From the NCBI GenBank assembly GCA_001051155.2, contig JYIP02000001.1:2542001-2606000 (forward strand): a stretch of 64,000 bases of DNA, read 5' to 3'. The stretch is from Chrysoporthe austroafricana (Eukaryota; Ascomycota; Sordariomycetes; Diaporthales; Cryphonectriaceae). Below, in pieces: positions 24,869 through 36,120 of this stretch. A model generated the notes under the pieces. The model ran no database searches and had not been told where the DNA came from. It worked only from the letters and a program-made list of their open reading frames with translations. The translations under genes were made by a program, and so were the position numbers. How positions within the stretch are numbered: position 1 is the stretch's first letter; each line of letters begins with the position of its first letter.

Positions 24869-25860
24869 CTAGACCAACTGATACATGATCTCAGCCCTCA
24901 TTGTGTACTTGGTGCCTTCTACCACGTTGTCACCAGCATGAGTTAGACCTCGGTGCTGAAAGATCAGGACCCGGCCCGCCTTAGGATTCACGTCGACCTT
25001 CCGCGACCCGTAATTTGAGACGAAAGACGTGGCCCCTCCGACAAGCTCGGCCTCTTCGCCAGCCTCGGCCACCGAATCGTTCAGATACAAATGCAGGGTG
25101 AAGAAAGTCTTCATTTTCTTGCCGCCGACTTCTTCAGAATAGTGACCGTCGCAGTGCGCTGCAGGTCTGATCAGCTACCAATGATCTTATACGCCGGGAA
25201 ACGGGGTAAAGGAACAATTGAAATAAACTCACGCTGAAAGAATTGTCCCTCACCATATTTCAAGAATCGCATTCTCTTAGCCAACCCGACCATCTCCCAC
25301 TTTTCATGCTGGGCATCCCGGTTCTTGCCTTTCCTGATGGCGCCGGTCACCTTCTGGTCTCCATCCAACACAACCAGTCTCTTCCTGAGAGTCTCCCCCA
25401 CCTCGCCCTGGAGGCACCTCGCCCACAGGCGGTCCACGATCTCTTGACAGTCCCAGACGAGCCGGTCCGAGTTCCGATAACTTCTATCAAGAACCTCGAG
25501 ACCCATCCCCGCGGACACCATCGCCGGCCGCCAGGGACCCTCGATGCTGGACCCATTGTTCATGCGGGCCACGTCGACGCTCGACTCCGCGAGCTTCAGG
25601 AGGGTCCGGCACTCGCTCGGCGAGATGACGTTGTCGAGCACGACGGCGTACCGGCCGTCGTACTCGGGAATGGTGGTCGCCTTCCAGTCGATCTGGTGGA
25701 ACGTGATAGGCTGGGCATCGGGTGGGGGAACATCGACAGAGAGGAACCCCTCCGGGATCGCGACATCTCTGGAGAAGTATTCAACCAGTACCGGCTCGTC
25801 TTCGGGGGTTTGGTGCGCCTTGGCATTCTCTGAGCGCGGGTCTTTGAGCGGTTTAAACAT
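24869..25860 (-). CDS. 2-oxoglutarate-Fe(II) dioxygenase (prolyl 4-hydroxylase-like)
   Basis: Two exons, 25860-25233 and 25158-24869, separated by a 74-nt intron (donor GTGAGT), give 305 aa. The joined frame reads FFQPHCDGHY across the intron, restoring the metal-binding HxD triad start. The distal His lies in LTHAGDNV and the 2-oxoglutarate-binding Arg in YTMRAEIMY. The core also has TLHLYLND and GGATSFVS, typical of the P4Hc family. The N-terminal part holds YAVVLDNVISPSECRTLL, the usual entry into this domain. It is probably a cytosolic enzyme, since no signal peptide is seen. The substrate is unknown; fungal members include small-molecule and protein hydroxylases. Confidence 0.88.
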
Positions 25861-28413
25861 CTCGTCTTCTTAGAATATCGATATTCGCCGGTCACACAAA
25901 GGTTGAGGTATCTTGCTGGGTTGTCAAACCAAGGACGCGAGTGCCTGATGATCAGGCACAGAGGTATGGTCCTTGTTAGAGGTCATAAGCAGGCATGGTA
26001 GTATTTAAGTCTGCTTGGTACTTTTAAAGGTGTCAACCTGTTTACAAGCCCAAGCGGTGTGATCAATCTGGCCAGGCTGTAGGGTGGTCTCTCGGTTGTT
26101 GCCTGAGTGGGGGCGCAGCATGGACCCGCACGCACGAGGCTTCAGCAACAACGTGTGTTCTACAGCCCAGCCGTGAGCCAGCTCGCACCATGTCTTAGGG
26201 TTTATTTCGTGTTGTAATTCCAAGTATATCAATGGAGATGGCTGCTCTAGCTTTCTTTTTCCGAACGAGGTTCCCTTTCCTCTGATCAGCCTTTTCGCGT
26301 CTGCCCACTTGACCACGCCTTAGCATGGATGCCTCGCAGGCAGCGAGATTCCAACACCAGCCCCTCCCCGACATAACATGTATGAGGTTCCTACTCACCC
26401 AATTTGACTTAGTCGATGATGCAACGAGTGCTAATATTGTAGGGGTTGATGCTGGGACTTGCGCTGACTATCGTGACTATGTGGCTCTGTCCCACAAAGT
26501 GGGTTATCCAGCACCAACGGGCTAAGGCGCAGCGTCAGCGGCGACCTTCGACAACCTCATTCCAACCTCTGGCGATTTCTTTAGGGCAAGACTGGGTCTT
26601 TTGACTTCCAGAGACCTATTAATTGTGCTCGAATCAAGCCAAGTTTGCAAAATGGACCCAACAAATAACTTAAGTGGCATAATTCGGGCGGCGGCACGAT
26701 GCCGTTTTATGTGGGTAAGCCCCATTTACCTTTCAGCCAGAAATGGTAATTGATAATGCCACGCATGTGACAGCTTCTTAACTGCTGGTCAAAATAGCAA
26801 AGACACACAATAGTCGGTCGGATACACCATGCGATAGCTAAAGATATTATCGCAGGCCCTGAGTAACGCAGAAGCCGAGAGCCCGTTGAGTGATATGTAG
26901 TCCCGGACGTGATCTCAACCTCTGCCCGGAGTAAATTGACGTCATCTATTCCCACTTCTCAATGCTCCCAACGGCGTTGCAGCAGCTGAGGGCCGGATTC
27001 TCGCCATGACGACTAATCGAAGCCCTGACCAAACCTGGAGGGCTTGATACAGAGGTCGAGTGGTTCGAGTGGTTCTTGGGCAGGGTGCAGATCGTTCCTC
27101 GTCCTACAGGCCCGTTTCACAGGTTGCTGGATCTCCTCGGCGCAGTCTTCGGTCTCCCGTTTCCGACAAGGTACTCGTGCGAAACCAGAGGCGGTTGCGT
27201 GTCTGCTTGAGACTGCTGTCGTTATCGAAGTCTACCACTACCCCGAGGCGACTCTGTCCAGATTGGCCACTATCCCGAGCAGATGAGTGACAGACGCCTT
27301 ACCAGGAGCTAGGAGAAACCTGGATTCTACAGCTTTGTCAGGTCTCTGGCGAAAACACTGGAGAGTAATCTATGTGTGAGTCTTGACGGAGTTGTAAACA
27401 ACTGACGTAGCTGCTGCACATGATGCCTTAGGCGGCATTAAGGTATGGTGACTAAGTTCGATTCCAGACGCAGGGCCAACGCTAATTGATTGCGCAACAA
27501 CTCAGCAATACTAGGAAGGGGCCTTCCTTCCCTGGAGTTAAGCAACATATTAATTCGAAATGCAAAAGACTGAGTTAAAACAAGCTATATTTTCTATATA
27601 AAAAACAAATACATTAAACTTATTCTCTATTCTTTTGAACTTTTAATTCTTAAATAATAAAAAAGAAACAAACTTATATGGATAAAATTCAGTATATTAA
27701 TCCAGACGTGGTGTCAGCACCTCATGCCAACCACAAGATCCGGGGCAATAGGCTCGAACAACCTAAGCGTGCGGTCAGACAGATGAGGGATCAAGGCTTA
27801 GTCAGATAAACGATGCTTACGGTCTGGTCAAACGTCGTCGAGAAGGAAAGGGCCATTAAAATATAAATCAGAAGGGAGGTGCCGTCGGAACCGTCGTCGG
27901 GATGGAACCCAGGTCGAACTAGCTGGCAGGGCTATCGACGAAATGGCTATGGCAAATTCACGGCTAGCCGACGAAATTTCGGTATTTCGGCGATGCCTAG
28001 CATCTATGTGGGAGGAGCTGAAGCTAAAGGTCCGTCTACTCACAGGCTCGAAATGGGGGGGGGGTGGATCCCTGACGCCAGGCCCTACGCTCGTGAGCGG
28101 CTCCGAACAGAAGGTATATACGAAATCAGAACTAACTTCGCAGTCAAGTCCTAAAATCCCAGCGCCGTTTAAGCCTTTTAGGATAGCCCTGGTAACCCAT
28201 TTAGGTAGCCTTGGTGCTAGCTATTTAACAGAAATGTTTGCTGCTGGGCTTAACGAAACGCTAAGGCGTTGCACAGCATTTTCGTATTGTTTTAATACAA
28301 AGCAATATAGCTAAAAAAAAAAAAAAATTTTTTTTAGCCTAAGTTATGATAAGAGATGGCGGCGATGACCTCAGACCGACCAAAGCAGCTTGATAGAACG
28401 AGGTGTGCCAAAG
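25861..28413. other. Intergenic spacer with AT-rich and homopolymer segments
   Basis: About 2.5 kb between two leftward-transcribed genes. Nothing here looks like an intact gene. The part from about 27540 to 27720 is strongly AT-rich, unlike its surroundings. A G10 run lies at 28055-28064. A 123-codon ORF at 27943-28314 has no motif I recognise. The segment ends in a poly-A/poly-T inverted repeat at 28310-28338. Together these suggest a decayed repeat, but no family can be assigned. Confidence 0.5.
28310..28338. repeat. Poly-A/poly-T inverted repeat (potential hairpin)
   Basis: Perfect 11-bp arms (GCT followed by eight A, and eight T followed by AGC) flank a 7-nt A loop. It lies in the spacer about 75 bp downstream of the SRPK-like stop codon. 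It could end transcription or be part of a mobile-element remnant. Confidence 0.6.
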
Positions 28414-29814
28414 TCACCATCGGCTTTGTGGGTCCAACCAAGGATGTTGCACAAGTTCTTCAGGTGTTGGCCGCTCGGCCGGGTTTATCTTCATCATAGC
28501 ACGGAGAAAAGACCCAAATACGTCCCTCGAAGTCTGGTCTAGACCTGGTAGAAATGCTTCCGACTCGAGGGGTGGACGGCCCATTGGCTCGGCGTCTTTA
28601 ATCCTTCCTTCGTCGTCAAACATGCTCTGAACGGTGGCATCGCCTTTCTCCAGCAAGGCGCTCGGGAACGGGCCGAAAAGGTCGACAATCTCCGCCAGAT
28701 GTTCCCTGACTTCGTAGTGGCCGTCGGGCGGGACTCGTCCATCAAACAGGCGAACGGTACGGTACACCTCGAAAACCACAGCGCCGAGGTTCCACCAGTC
28801 GACTTTCGTGTCCCACGGAGCCCCGATCAGGACCTCGGGAGCCCGAAGAGCGACGGGCTGGATGTTTTCGGTCAGATGCTTGGTGGCCCAGCTCGACACC
28901 CCCCAATCGCCCAAGGCGATGTCGAGCTCGTGAAACCGTGTGAGATCGGCCCCGAAATAGTATGCCCGTAACGGCCGAGCTTGGACCGGAGTGTACCGCT
29001 CTTCGGCCTTATCCTGCTTCGGGATGGGCTCCTTGACAAGGTACTCTGACTCGATACGTTGCATGTCTCGAAACTTAACAAATATATTGTCGGGCTTAAT
29101 ATCTAGAATCCGTTGAGTTTGATTGCCCATACCATAGTTTTCCAGGGCAACGACATACCGGTATGAATCACGTTACTCTCGTGAGCGAAGTCGAGGGCAG
29201 ACACCAGTTGGAAGGTGAACTTGCGCATGATCGGGGTAGGCACCATGTGCTCTTGGAACCAGACGCCGAAGGTTCGCAAGTTTTCTCCCATAAGCTCCAA
29301 CACGAGGCAGACGTGGTTACCGTTGGGGCCATTGAGCTCGAAATCGTCGACGAGGTGGCAAATGTATTTGTAGCCCAGCAGTTCACGGTCTCCAGCGCGA
29401 AGGTGAGTGAGAATCTCCCTCTCGAAGATGGGATTATCCTGGCCGTAACACTCCGCACTCAGAACTTTGAGAGCCCGAAATCGGTGCTCGTCATTCGGCC
29501 TGCACGTTATAGGCCGAGTTATTGTGAGCCCGGCAACGGGACATGGGGGAGGGGAGGGCGAAGAGACAAGGGACTCACGGCTTCGAGAGGTCTTTAACCA
29601 GCCAAACTGTCGAATAGCGTCCGTAACCAATCTTGCTCATCACTTCATACTTGTTTGCATACACATCACCGATGTAGACTGGATGGAATCCACCCGGTCG
29701 GTATGCATCTCTGCCCTCTTCAATGTCTCCTAGATCGGTCACCACAACGCCGCTTTGTTGCTCGGTGTCAGCTGTCAGAGCAGCCCCCGCATCATCGGTC
29801 TGGTTCGAAGCCAT
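28414..29814 (-). CDS. SRPK-type serine/threonine protein kinase
   Basis: Three exons, 29814-29579, 29499-29159 and 29102-28414, give 421 aa; introns are 79 and 56 nt, with donors GTGAGT and GTATGT. The start PGGFHPVYIGDVYANKYEVMSKIGYGRYSTVWL is the hallmark N-terminal kinase block of SR-protein kinases. The ATP lysine is in RALKVL. The catalytic loop, split by intron 2, becomes HTDIKPDNIF with the Asp kept. The Mg-binding Asp is in LGDWG, in place of DFG/DLG. A large spacer insert typical of SRPKs is absent or short here; the domain is interrupted only by about 50 residues (SEYLVKEPIPKQDKAEE...). The C-terminal lobe ends PTPEELVQHPWL. Fungi often carry expanded divergent SRPK-like families, so a housekeeping splicing role should not be assumed. 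Confidence 0.88.
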
Positions 29815-30541
29815 ATTGATTAGAGCGGAAGAGATCTTGATAACAAGTGTTCATATAGACGCGACCGCCTTGAGCTTGGGTAGGTTGCGAGATACTCCAA
29901 ACCGGCGACTGAGGAAGCAGTGAGTACTGTGGCAGCACTAGGCAGCTAGCGGCGAAGTAGTAGTAACTTTCCTTAAACTAATAGCAGGCCGGATTAATAG
30001 GGATATCATAAGGTAGGTACTTTAAGTGATTAATTTATATAGAGATAACTTTTGGGATTCGAACCTAGTATAAAAACACTTTATATACCGTGTCCCTCGC
30101 TTCGCTCTTGTGCCCGGAACGGGCGCGGCTTACTCAGCCAGTTCGGTGGAGCGATTTTAGCATTTCGTGAGTATCTAAGATAAGGCTCATACGGTTTTGA
30201 CGCTTGTCGAATAACGGAGAATCCACGCGGATCATACGGCTTGAAGGATCGCATATTCAATCGACGTCAATCGAGTTCCGTATGGATGTGCGCGTATCGC
30301 ATGGTCGCGATTTCACATGTTCGTGCTAGAATTCCTTAGCCCCATGTCGCCTAGCTCGCACAGCAGCAAGCAAAGCCACCTCCACCATGCACAGCTTACG
30401 TAACACCGGACAACCTCCCAAGGTCCTCCAGCTCACATGACAAGGCAGACGGGCAGATATCATCCATGGACATCAGTTGCAACGGTGACTTATAACTCAA
30501 TGACCGTATTTCGGGGCTCATGTCTCCCGGGTCTGGTCGCA
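29815..30541. other. Divergent promoter spacer
   Basis: Spacer between the SRPK-like gene (-) and the next gene (+). A tRNA B-box-like word (GGTTCGAATCC) occurs on the minus strand near 30053-30065, but no A box lies at a suitable distance. The piece from 29960 to 30090 is AT-rich. No gene seen. Confidence 0.45.
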
Positions 30542-32397
30542 ATGCCATCAGAGCTTCCCTCCTCATCACCGGCGCCTCCCCCATCGCCGCCCTCGACGTC
30601 AACCAGCCCTCAATCGGCGCCCCGTATCCTTGAGTTCGAATCCGACATAGAGCACGAAGACCGGTTGAGCGGCGACTCTTTCCACACCCTCGACGACGAA
30701 CTCAAGAATAGCAACGAGAAGGAGTGCCATCAGAAGTACGCTCGCAGCGCCTCGACGTCAAATAAATCACGACAGGCACAGCCTCCTTCTCCCTCAGTCC
30801 GGCCCACCCGTCCACGATCCCCCGTCTTCCGCAACGCACACGATCCAGATATTATAGCGGACGAGGTCGAGGGTATCCTCGACTGTTTCCGTCAACTCTA
30901 CAACGCCGCTTATGGTTGGCGACGCGGCACAGGGAAAAAAGTTGCATCGAAGTGCAAGTCGAGCACGAGGCTACAATTAGGCACAGAGCCCGCACAGAGC
31001 TGGCAGAAGAGGAGGGTACATTGGGCCGCCTGGTACATCTTAGAACGAAAGCTCGCCGAGACGAAAGAGGCCGACCGGAGATTCTGGAGATTCATCCAGG
31101 ACAAGGTCCGCTTCGACTTTTACACGACCACAGACTTTGGCTTCTTCGTATTCCGCATGCCCACGCCTCTTCACGAGCGGCTGATCGCCCTTTTTGAATC
31201 CATCGTCACCGAACATCTTAACATTTATACAGCCGACAGCGCGGGGTCTGGGGCTGCCGCTGCCGAGTTTGCGAAACAAATCGGCTCGCAGCGCTCGCCG
31301 CGGCTACAGTTCAACCAAGAGGATACGTCGAGCCAAGAGGTTACACCGGGCAGGCCCCCCACACAGCATGAACCGGACGCGTGTTGGGGCATGGAGGGTT
31401 CACCATACCCGGGGGTAATATTCGAGGCCATGTATACGCAGAAGACGGCGGACGCCCCGCGGCTTGCGGATGACTACCTTCTTGGCACCGGTGGCGCTGA
31501 CATCCACCTGGTCTTGGGCATAGATATTCAAGACAATGGCACTGCGTCTCTACACGAGTTTCGGAGGGAGTTCTCCCAGGTTTCCGGTGGTGACTATGAG
31601 GTGGGCGTCGTTAGCAAGACGAGGGTAAGTCACATCGGCTATACAATTGAATGAAAGGCGGGGACTGTTTCCAATCAAATCGGCCAAGTGGCCCTTGTTG
31701 TCTAGAAGAGCCAGTTCGGAAGTCCGTCGCTGGCCCTCAGTTGGGCAGTCCAGTGTCCAGTCAAGTGTCCAGCCTTCAGCGCTGCATTCTTAAATACTGT
31801 CCTTGATCAGAGGAGAAGATCCTTGCTTACATCGTTCCATCTGTCCATTGTCTATATTTGTTATTACTTGTGCCTAAGATGTGTCTGCCAAAAGCTTGTC
31901 TGTCCTTAACTGACCTCTCGCTCGACATATAGCTCCTCCGGAATGGGCCGGCATCACCGTGTCAAGGCGAACTCCGGCTGCAGCTCAAAGATTTTAGCAA
32001 TCTCGCCTTTACCCCCGATCTAGACGATCGTATTGAGGAGATCGTCATCAATTTCTCGAAGCTCAACTCCGCTATCACCGCCGCTGAAGCCCATGCTACG
32101 GGCATTAAGACTACCTTGGCAGCTCGGCAGTCAGGCAGCAACAGCCGGTTCACTAAGACACTTTTCCCGGCGAACCTCAAGAAGCGACGGTATAGATCAC
32201 CGTCGGCTGAGCAGCTTACGCCGGAGGACGAGGCGAGGTTTCAAGAGCTAGAGCAGAGAGACGAGGAGCGTGGTTCGTCAACGAAAAGACAGCGGCGCGG
32301 TCAACAGCAGCCTGATGCTGACTGGCATCCTCCTGCAGGTGCTAGCCCTGCAGACTTGCCTCAACGGCGGTCCCAAAGGTTACAGCGGCCAGACTAG
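30542..32397 (+). CDS. Uncharacterised protein, Pro/Ser-rich N-terminus and basic C-terminus
   Basis: Two exons (30542-31624 and 31933-32397) with a 308-nt intron (donor GTAAGT, acceptor ATAG) give 515 aa; the frame continues as SKTR/LLRNGP. An upstream in-frame ATG at 30437 exists, but the one at 30542 begins a more natural Pro/Ser-rich segment. I do not recognise the family. Residues about 1-100 look disordered. A central region contains aromatic-rich conserved-looking text (VHWAAWYILERKL, RRFWRFIQDKVRFDFY, FGFFVFRMPTPLHERL), then GSPYPGVIFEAMYTQ and a block resembling a nuclease-type beta fold (ADIHLVLGIDIQD), which is speculative. The C-terminus has clusters KKRRYR and KRQRRG that could be nuclear localisation signals. 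It may be one of the lineage-expanded fungal proteins of unknown role. Confidence 0.7.
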
Positions 32398-33369
32398 GGA
32401 CGCACCTGGGTATAGGCAATATACATTAATCAGAACCGTTGCTTGTGATGGTAGCAACCAAGGGGTCATCTGCCTGGCTTACTTCAGCAAGGTCTTTTGC
32501 AAGCCCCCAGGTATATTGACCGTAATTTCTAGATTTCACTTAGTAGGCTACTCTCTTGACCCAAGCATCATACTCGTAGAGGGCCCCACAGTGACTTGTA
32601 ATTCATGCAGGCCATTTGTGCCCAAACGTCGTTTCCATATAGATGAATAGCCGATACAAGAGCCTTATTCCCTGTCTACGTAAGGACTAGGCCAACGTGA
32701 TTGCATTCCATTTCTGCTTTCTTAGCTTGGCAGTCCTTACGGATCCTTTCCTGCGTTCCCAGGTTCATTAGTCATAGACTGGTATTTGCTATCCTTAACC
32801 TAACATTTCTCTTTCTTCTTTGCTAATTCCTCATAGCAATTTGTTCCATAGGTAACAGGTTGGCTTCACAGGCCATCACATAGGTACCAAAGTGTTGCAA
32901 TACTTGGTCGCGCCTATGATGTGAATTGAGACTGCATTTCATCTAACATTAACAGGAAAACACCTGGATTTGTTCTCCATGCAAACCACACTGTTGACAT
33001 ACTCAATCGTGGGTGATGCTTTGTGATCTTTGGGTCGTGAGCCCTGCTCTAACATTCAGAGAAGGCGAGAATGGTTGTAGAGAACCGAGGACAGATCTTC
33101 TGCTATGGCCTGACTTTCAAAATTTTACCCCGACGAACTGCTGTATTTCTTGAAAGAGGAGCAGAACTCCCTACATGCTCAAGTCGATCAATTTTCAAGA
33201 CGAGTGCCTGCTATGACCCAAGAGGACATGGGAAAGACTATGCCGAATTCCATCTGAGGGGTTCATCAGTCTTGACTCTGCCAAAAGGAAATGTACGGGT
33301 CTTCTCGTGCCACATACCTGTCCACCAAGGTCGCCTGGCGCTCCCACTGCCAACAGTTGTCTTGTCGTA
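32398..33369. other. Spacer, no gene seen
   Basis: About 970 bp between two gene ends (convergent arrangement). No recognisable coding or RNA feature. Forward ORFs entering 33071-33727 are shadows of the 2EXR gene. Confidence 0.5.
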
Positions 33370-34218
33370 TCAGCGACGGCGGCGTGCGAACTCGACCGAA
33401 GGTAGCTCAGCACCCAGGAGCCGTGCCTCCCTGCAGATCGCCTTCCAATACTTCACGAGTGTCTCAATCTGCGCCTCCTGGGACTTGCTGACTGCCAGCT
33501 GCAGAGCCGCAGTCTTGTCCGGCACCACGGGGTCGAATGGTACACGCTCTAGGCTGTCGTATGTGATACGTCCTGCAATGTCCTCCGCGCTGCTGAAGAC
33601 GAACACAGTCACCTTCTTCAGTGTGGTGTTCAGGGCTTTCCAGTGGTCGGGGACGAACGGCGGTGCCACTCTGGGCAAGAACAGACCGAAGAAGGAAAGA
33701 AATACTGTGACTGGAGTTGTAGTGTAGTTTTCCCTGGAGTAGACGGCCTTCTCGACAAGGTCTGTCATGTTTCGAAGGTTGAGCATGACATGGGCTGGCT
33801 GCAGATGCTGGAATGGTCCGAGTGATCGATCGCTATAAACGAGAACCTTGGGGAAACGAGACCTGACGAATAAGTCTGTAAAGTAGAAGACGTTTTTCTT
33901 GACGTCGACTTGTTGGGGGTGCTCATCTGAGTTGGAACTACCCAGGTGATAGACCGAAGGCAGACGCGGCTGGCTGTTGACGTAGTCCAGCACTGCGGTG
34001 TTCGCCTCAGAGCAGACGAGCCTGAGGTTCTTCAAGGCAATGTGAAAAGGGACTTCCTCCACATTGAAGTGGTCACTGGTATGACAGGCACAGGTCGAAC
34101 GCACAATCAGGACCCGCTTGCTCAGCTGAGCATTGAGTGCAGCCTCCCAAATGTGCAGTCGAAGTTCTCTGGCTAGTAAGCCAAAGACGGTGAAGCGGGT
34201 GTCTCCAGAAGAAGTCAT
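33370..34218 (-). CDS. 2EXR domain protein
   Basis: Single-exon gene, 282 aa. The N-terminus reads FTVFGLLARELRLHIWEAAL followed later by CSEANTAVLDYV, the conserved core of the fungal 2EXR family (F..L..ELR..IW..AL, then R..N.......). The rest follows the common family plan with a central LNLRNMTDLVEKAV segment and a basic C-terminus ending RRRR. The biochemical role of 2EXR proteins is not known. They are numerous in Pezizomycotina, often in variable regions. No signal peptide or membrane segment. Confidence 0.82.
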   Translation of the reverse strand: MTSSGDTRFTVFGLLARELRLHIWEAALNAQLSKRVLIVRSTCACHTSDHFNVEEVPFHIALKNLRLVCSEANTAVLDYVNSQPRLPSVYHLGSSNSDEHPQQVDVKKNVFYFTDLFVRSRFPKVLVYSDRSLGPFQHLQPAHVMLNLRNMTDLVEKAVYSRENYTTTPVTVFLSFFGLFLPRVAPPFVPDHWKALNTTLKKVTVFVFSSAEDIAGRITYDSLERVPFDPVVPDKTAALQLAVSKSQEAQIETLVKYWKAICREARLLGAELPSVEFARRRR

Positions 34219-34565
34219 GTTGATTGTTATTGTGGTGGTGGTGCTGAAGTTTAATGTTGGCGAGCTGCTGGCGGCCTAAGGTGGGATTTGACAAACGACG
34301 TAGAGTGAAGTTGGGATTTAGCAGATGACGCAGAAAAGGGAGACCAGTGTATTATGTAGGTCTGTAGTCTGTGTATCTGAAAAGCTGTAGGTGACGCGGC
34401 ATGAACAATCTGCACACGTGAACAATCGGCACGGTGTTGCAGCTTGGTGAAGGCCCCAGCTCCATCATTCACACAAACTGCCATCCCACTCTATTTCATC
34501 TGATCATTGCAGTGAGAGGTGCATTTATTGACATGAAGGATCATCAGTATGGTATGACCCCAACC
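34219..34565. other. Short spacer
   Basis: 347 bp upstream of the 2EXR gene and downstream of the cytidylyltransferase gene (both on the minus strand). No feature seen. Confidence 0.5.
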
Positions 34566-36120
34566 TCAGCTCAACACAGCTCCATGATGCTCCTCCTTTC
34601 TCTTCTGCTCCTGCTCTAGCTCCTCCCTCAGCTTCGCCGCAGCTTCTACATCTGCCTTTTGGCCCTTCTTGCGCTGCCTCTCCTCGTACATCTCACGGCT
34701 CCTGAGGATTCGTTGCACAATGGTCCCTGCATTGACGTCCTGGAAGGTGTGCGTGCCGATCTCACGGTAGATACCGAGCTCCTTGGGCGCCGTGTAGGGG
34801 TCGTAGGTGAGCGGCATGAAGGAGGTGGGACCGTGGTATACGGCGTCTGGTGTTCCCCAGGGGAGTGAGGCCAGGTAGGCCTTGGTGGGTGTGAAGGGGG
34901 CACCGAAGGTCACGGCGTTGACGTACTGTTGCAATGTCAATGTACAGACTCTTTGGGCTGGACAAGAGACAAGATACTTACCCTGCACTGCAGGACACAC
35001 AAGCCGCGCTCGTAGATGTTCATGATGGGGTAGTTTACGCCCTTCCAGTGGTTGATCACCTCGTCGTCATGAACACCAGCAACCACATAGGCAGGGGAGT
35101 ACTCCTTATCCCAGCCCTTCTCAGCCGCCAACTTCTTCTCCTGCTCCACGACGAGTCGCAGGAACTCGATATGTCCGCTTGAGAACAGGTCAAAGCCGCC
35201 GTCGACATACACCACCCTCTGACCGGGCTTGGGCTTCGGGCCCTCAAACAACTGCACGAAAGTCCCCTGCTCACCAACCCCACCATGCTCCCTCTTCGCC
35301 TCGACCCCGACCCCTTCCCAGAACCACACTGCCGCCCCGGGCTCCTTCGCACTCTCATCACTCGCGTAGGCCCTCATGCGCTCCGTCATTGCGCTGCCTT
35401 CGGCCTTCCTCTCGCCCTCACTACCGTGGCCCTCCTCGCCGCTCAGCGTCCGCCGCAGTGACTTGATGAAGTGCGTCCTCGTGCACAGCAGCATACGGCC
35501 CACCAGGTCCGTCGTTGAGATCGAGGGGGTCCGCTTGACGACCTTGAACCGCCCGGCCTCCTTCACGAACCGGTAGCAGTCCTCGCCGCTGCTGTCCGAG
35601 GTGATGTCATCACCGTGGACGACGTACCGGCAGCCGTAGTGGGTGATCCAGGAGAGCTGGGTCACGTAGGGGGCGCGCGGGACCGAGCGGGTCACCCAGC
35701 GGCAGGCGTCAACGGCGGCGATGCTGGTGCGGATTGTCAGGATGGCATATGTCCAGGCAGGTGGTGAGGGCTTGGGGCGTGTCATGTCATTGGGCTCTCA
35801 CCGCTCCTGCATGTCCATCACCGTAGGCCCCTTGTTCTCCAAGATCGACTCGTCCGAGTGCACGCCCACGTACAGCTCGTCGCCGAGCTGGCGGGCCTGC
35901 ATCATGGCACCGGCGTGGCCTAAAAGGCAGGCCAAGGTTAGCAACACCCCGTCTCCCCCCACGCGTCTTTTCCTTTTTCCCGCACAGAGCGTGACGCGGT
36001 TAGGACGAAACGGGACGAACCATGGTGGAAGAAGTCCCAGCAGCCGTCAACCCAGATGCGGCCATCGAACAGCTCGGATGCGGGCTCTCCAGGCGGCGAG
36101 GTGGGATCGACCCCTGACAT
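34566..36120 (-). CDS. ECT1: Ethanolamine-phosphate cytidylyltransferase
   Basis: Four exons (36120-36021, 35919-35802, 35723-34982, 34925-34566) give 439 aa in one frame. Two nucleotidyltransferase halves are visible. The first has RIWVDGCWDFFHHGHAGAM, split by intron 1, i.e. the HxGH motif of cytidylyltransferases, plus LYVGVHSDESI. The second has VYVDGGFDLFSSGHIEFLR with the motif degenerate (SSGH), as is usual in the C-terminal domain of this enzyme. ISTTDLVGRML ends the first domain. The enzyme makes CDP-ethanolamine from CTP and phosphoethanolamine, the controlling step of the Kennedy pathway to phosphatidylethanolamine, in the cytosol. Total length fits Ect1/Pcyt2. A Lys/Glu-rich coil lies at the C-terminus. 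Choline-type enzymes have one domain only, which argues for the ethanolamine enzyme. Confidence 0.92.

Noticed and set aside
30053..30065. B-box-like GGTTCGAATCC on the minus strand as a tRNA gene
   Set aside because: No A box at a suitable distance and no cloverleaf in the surrounding AT-rich sequence.
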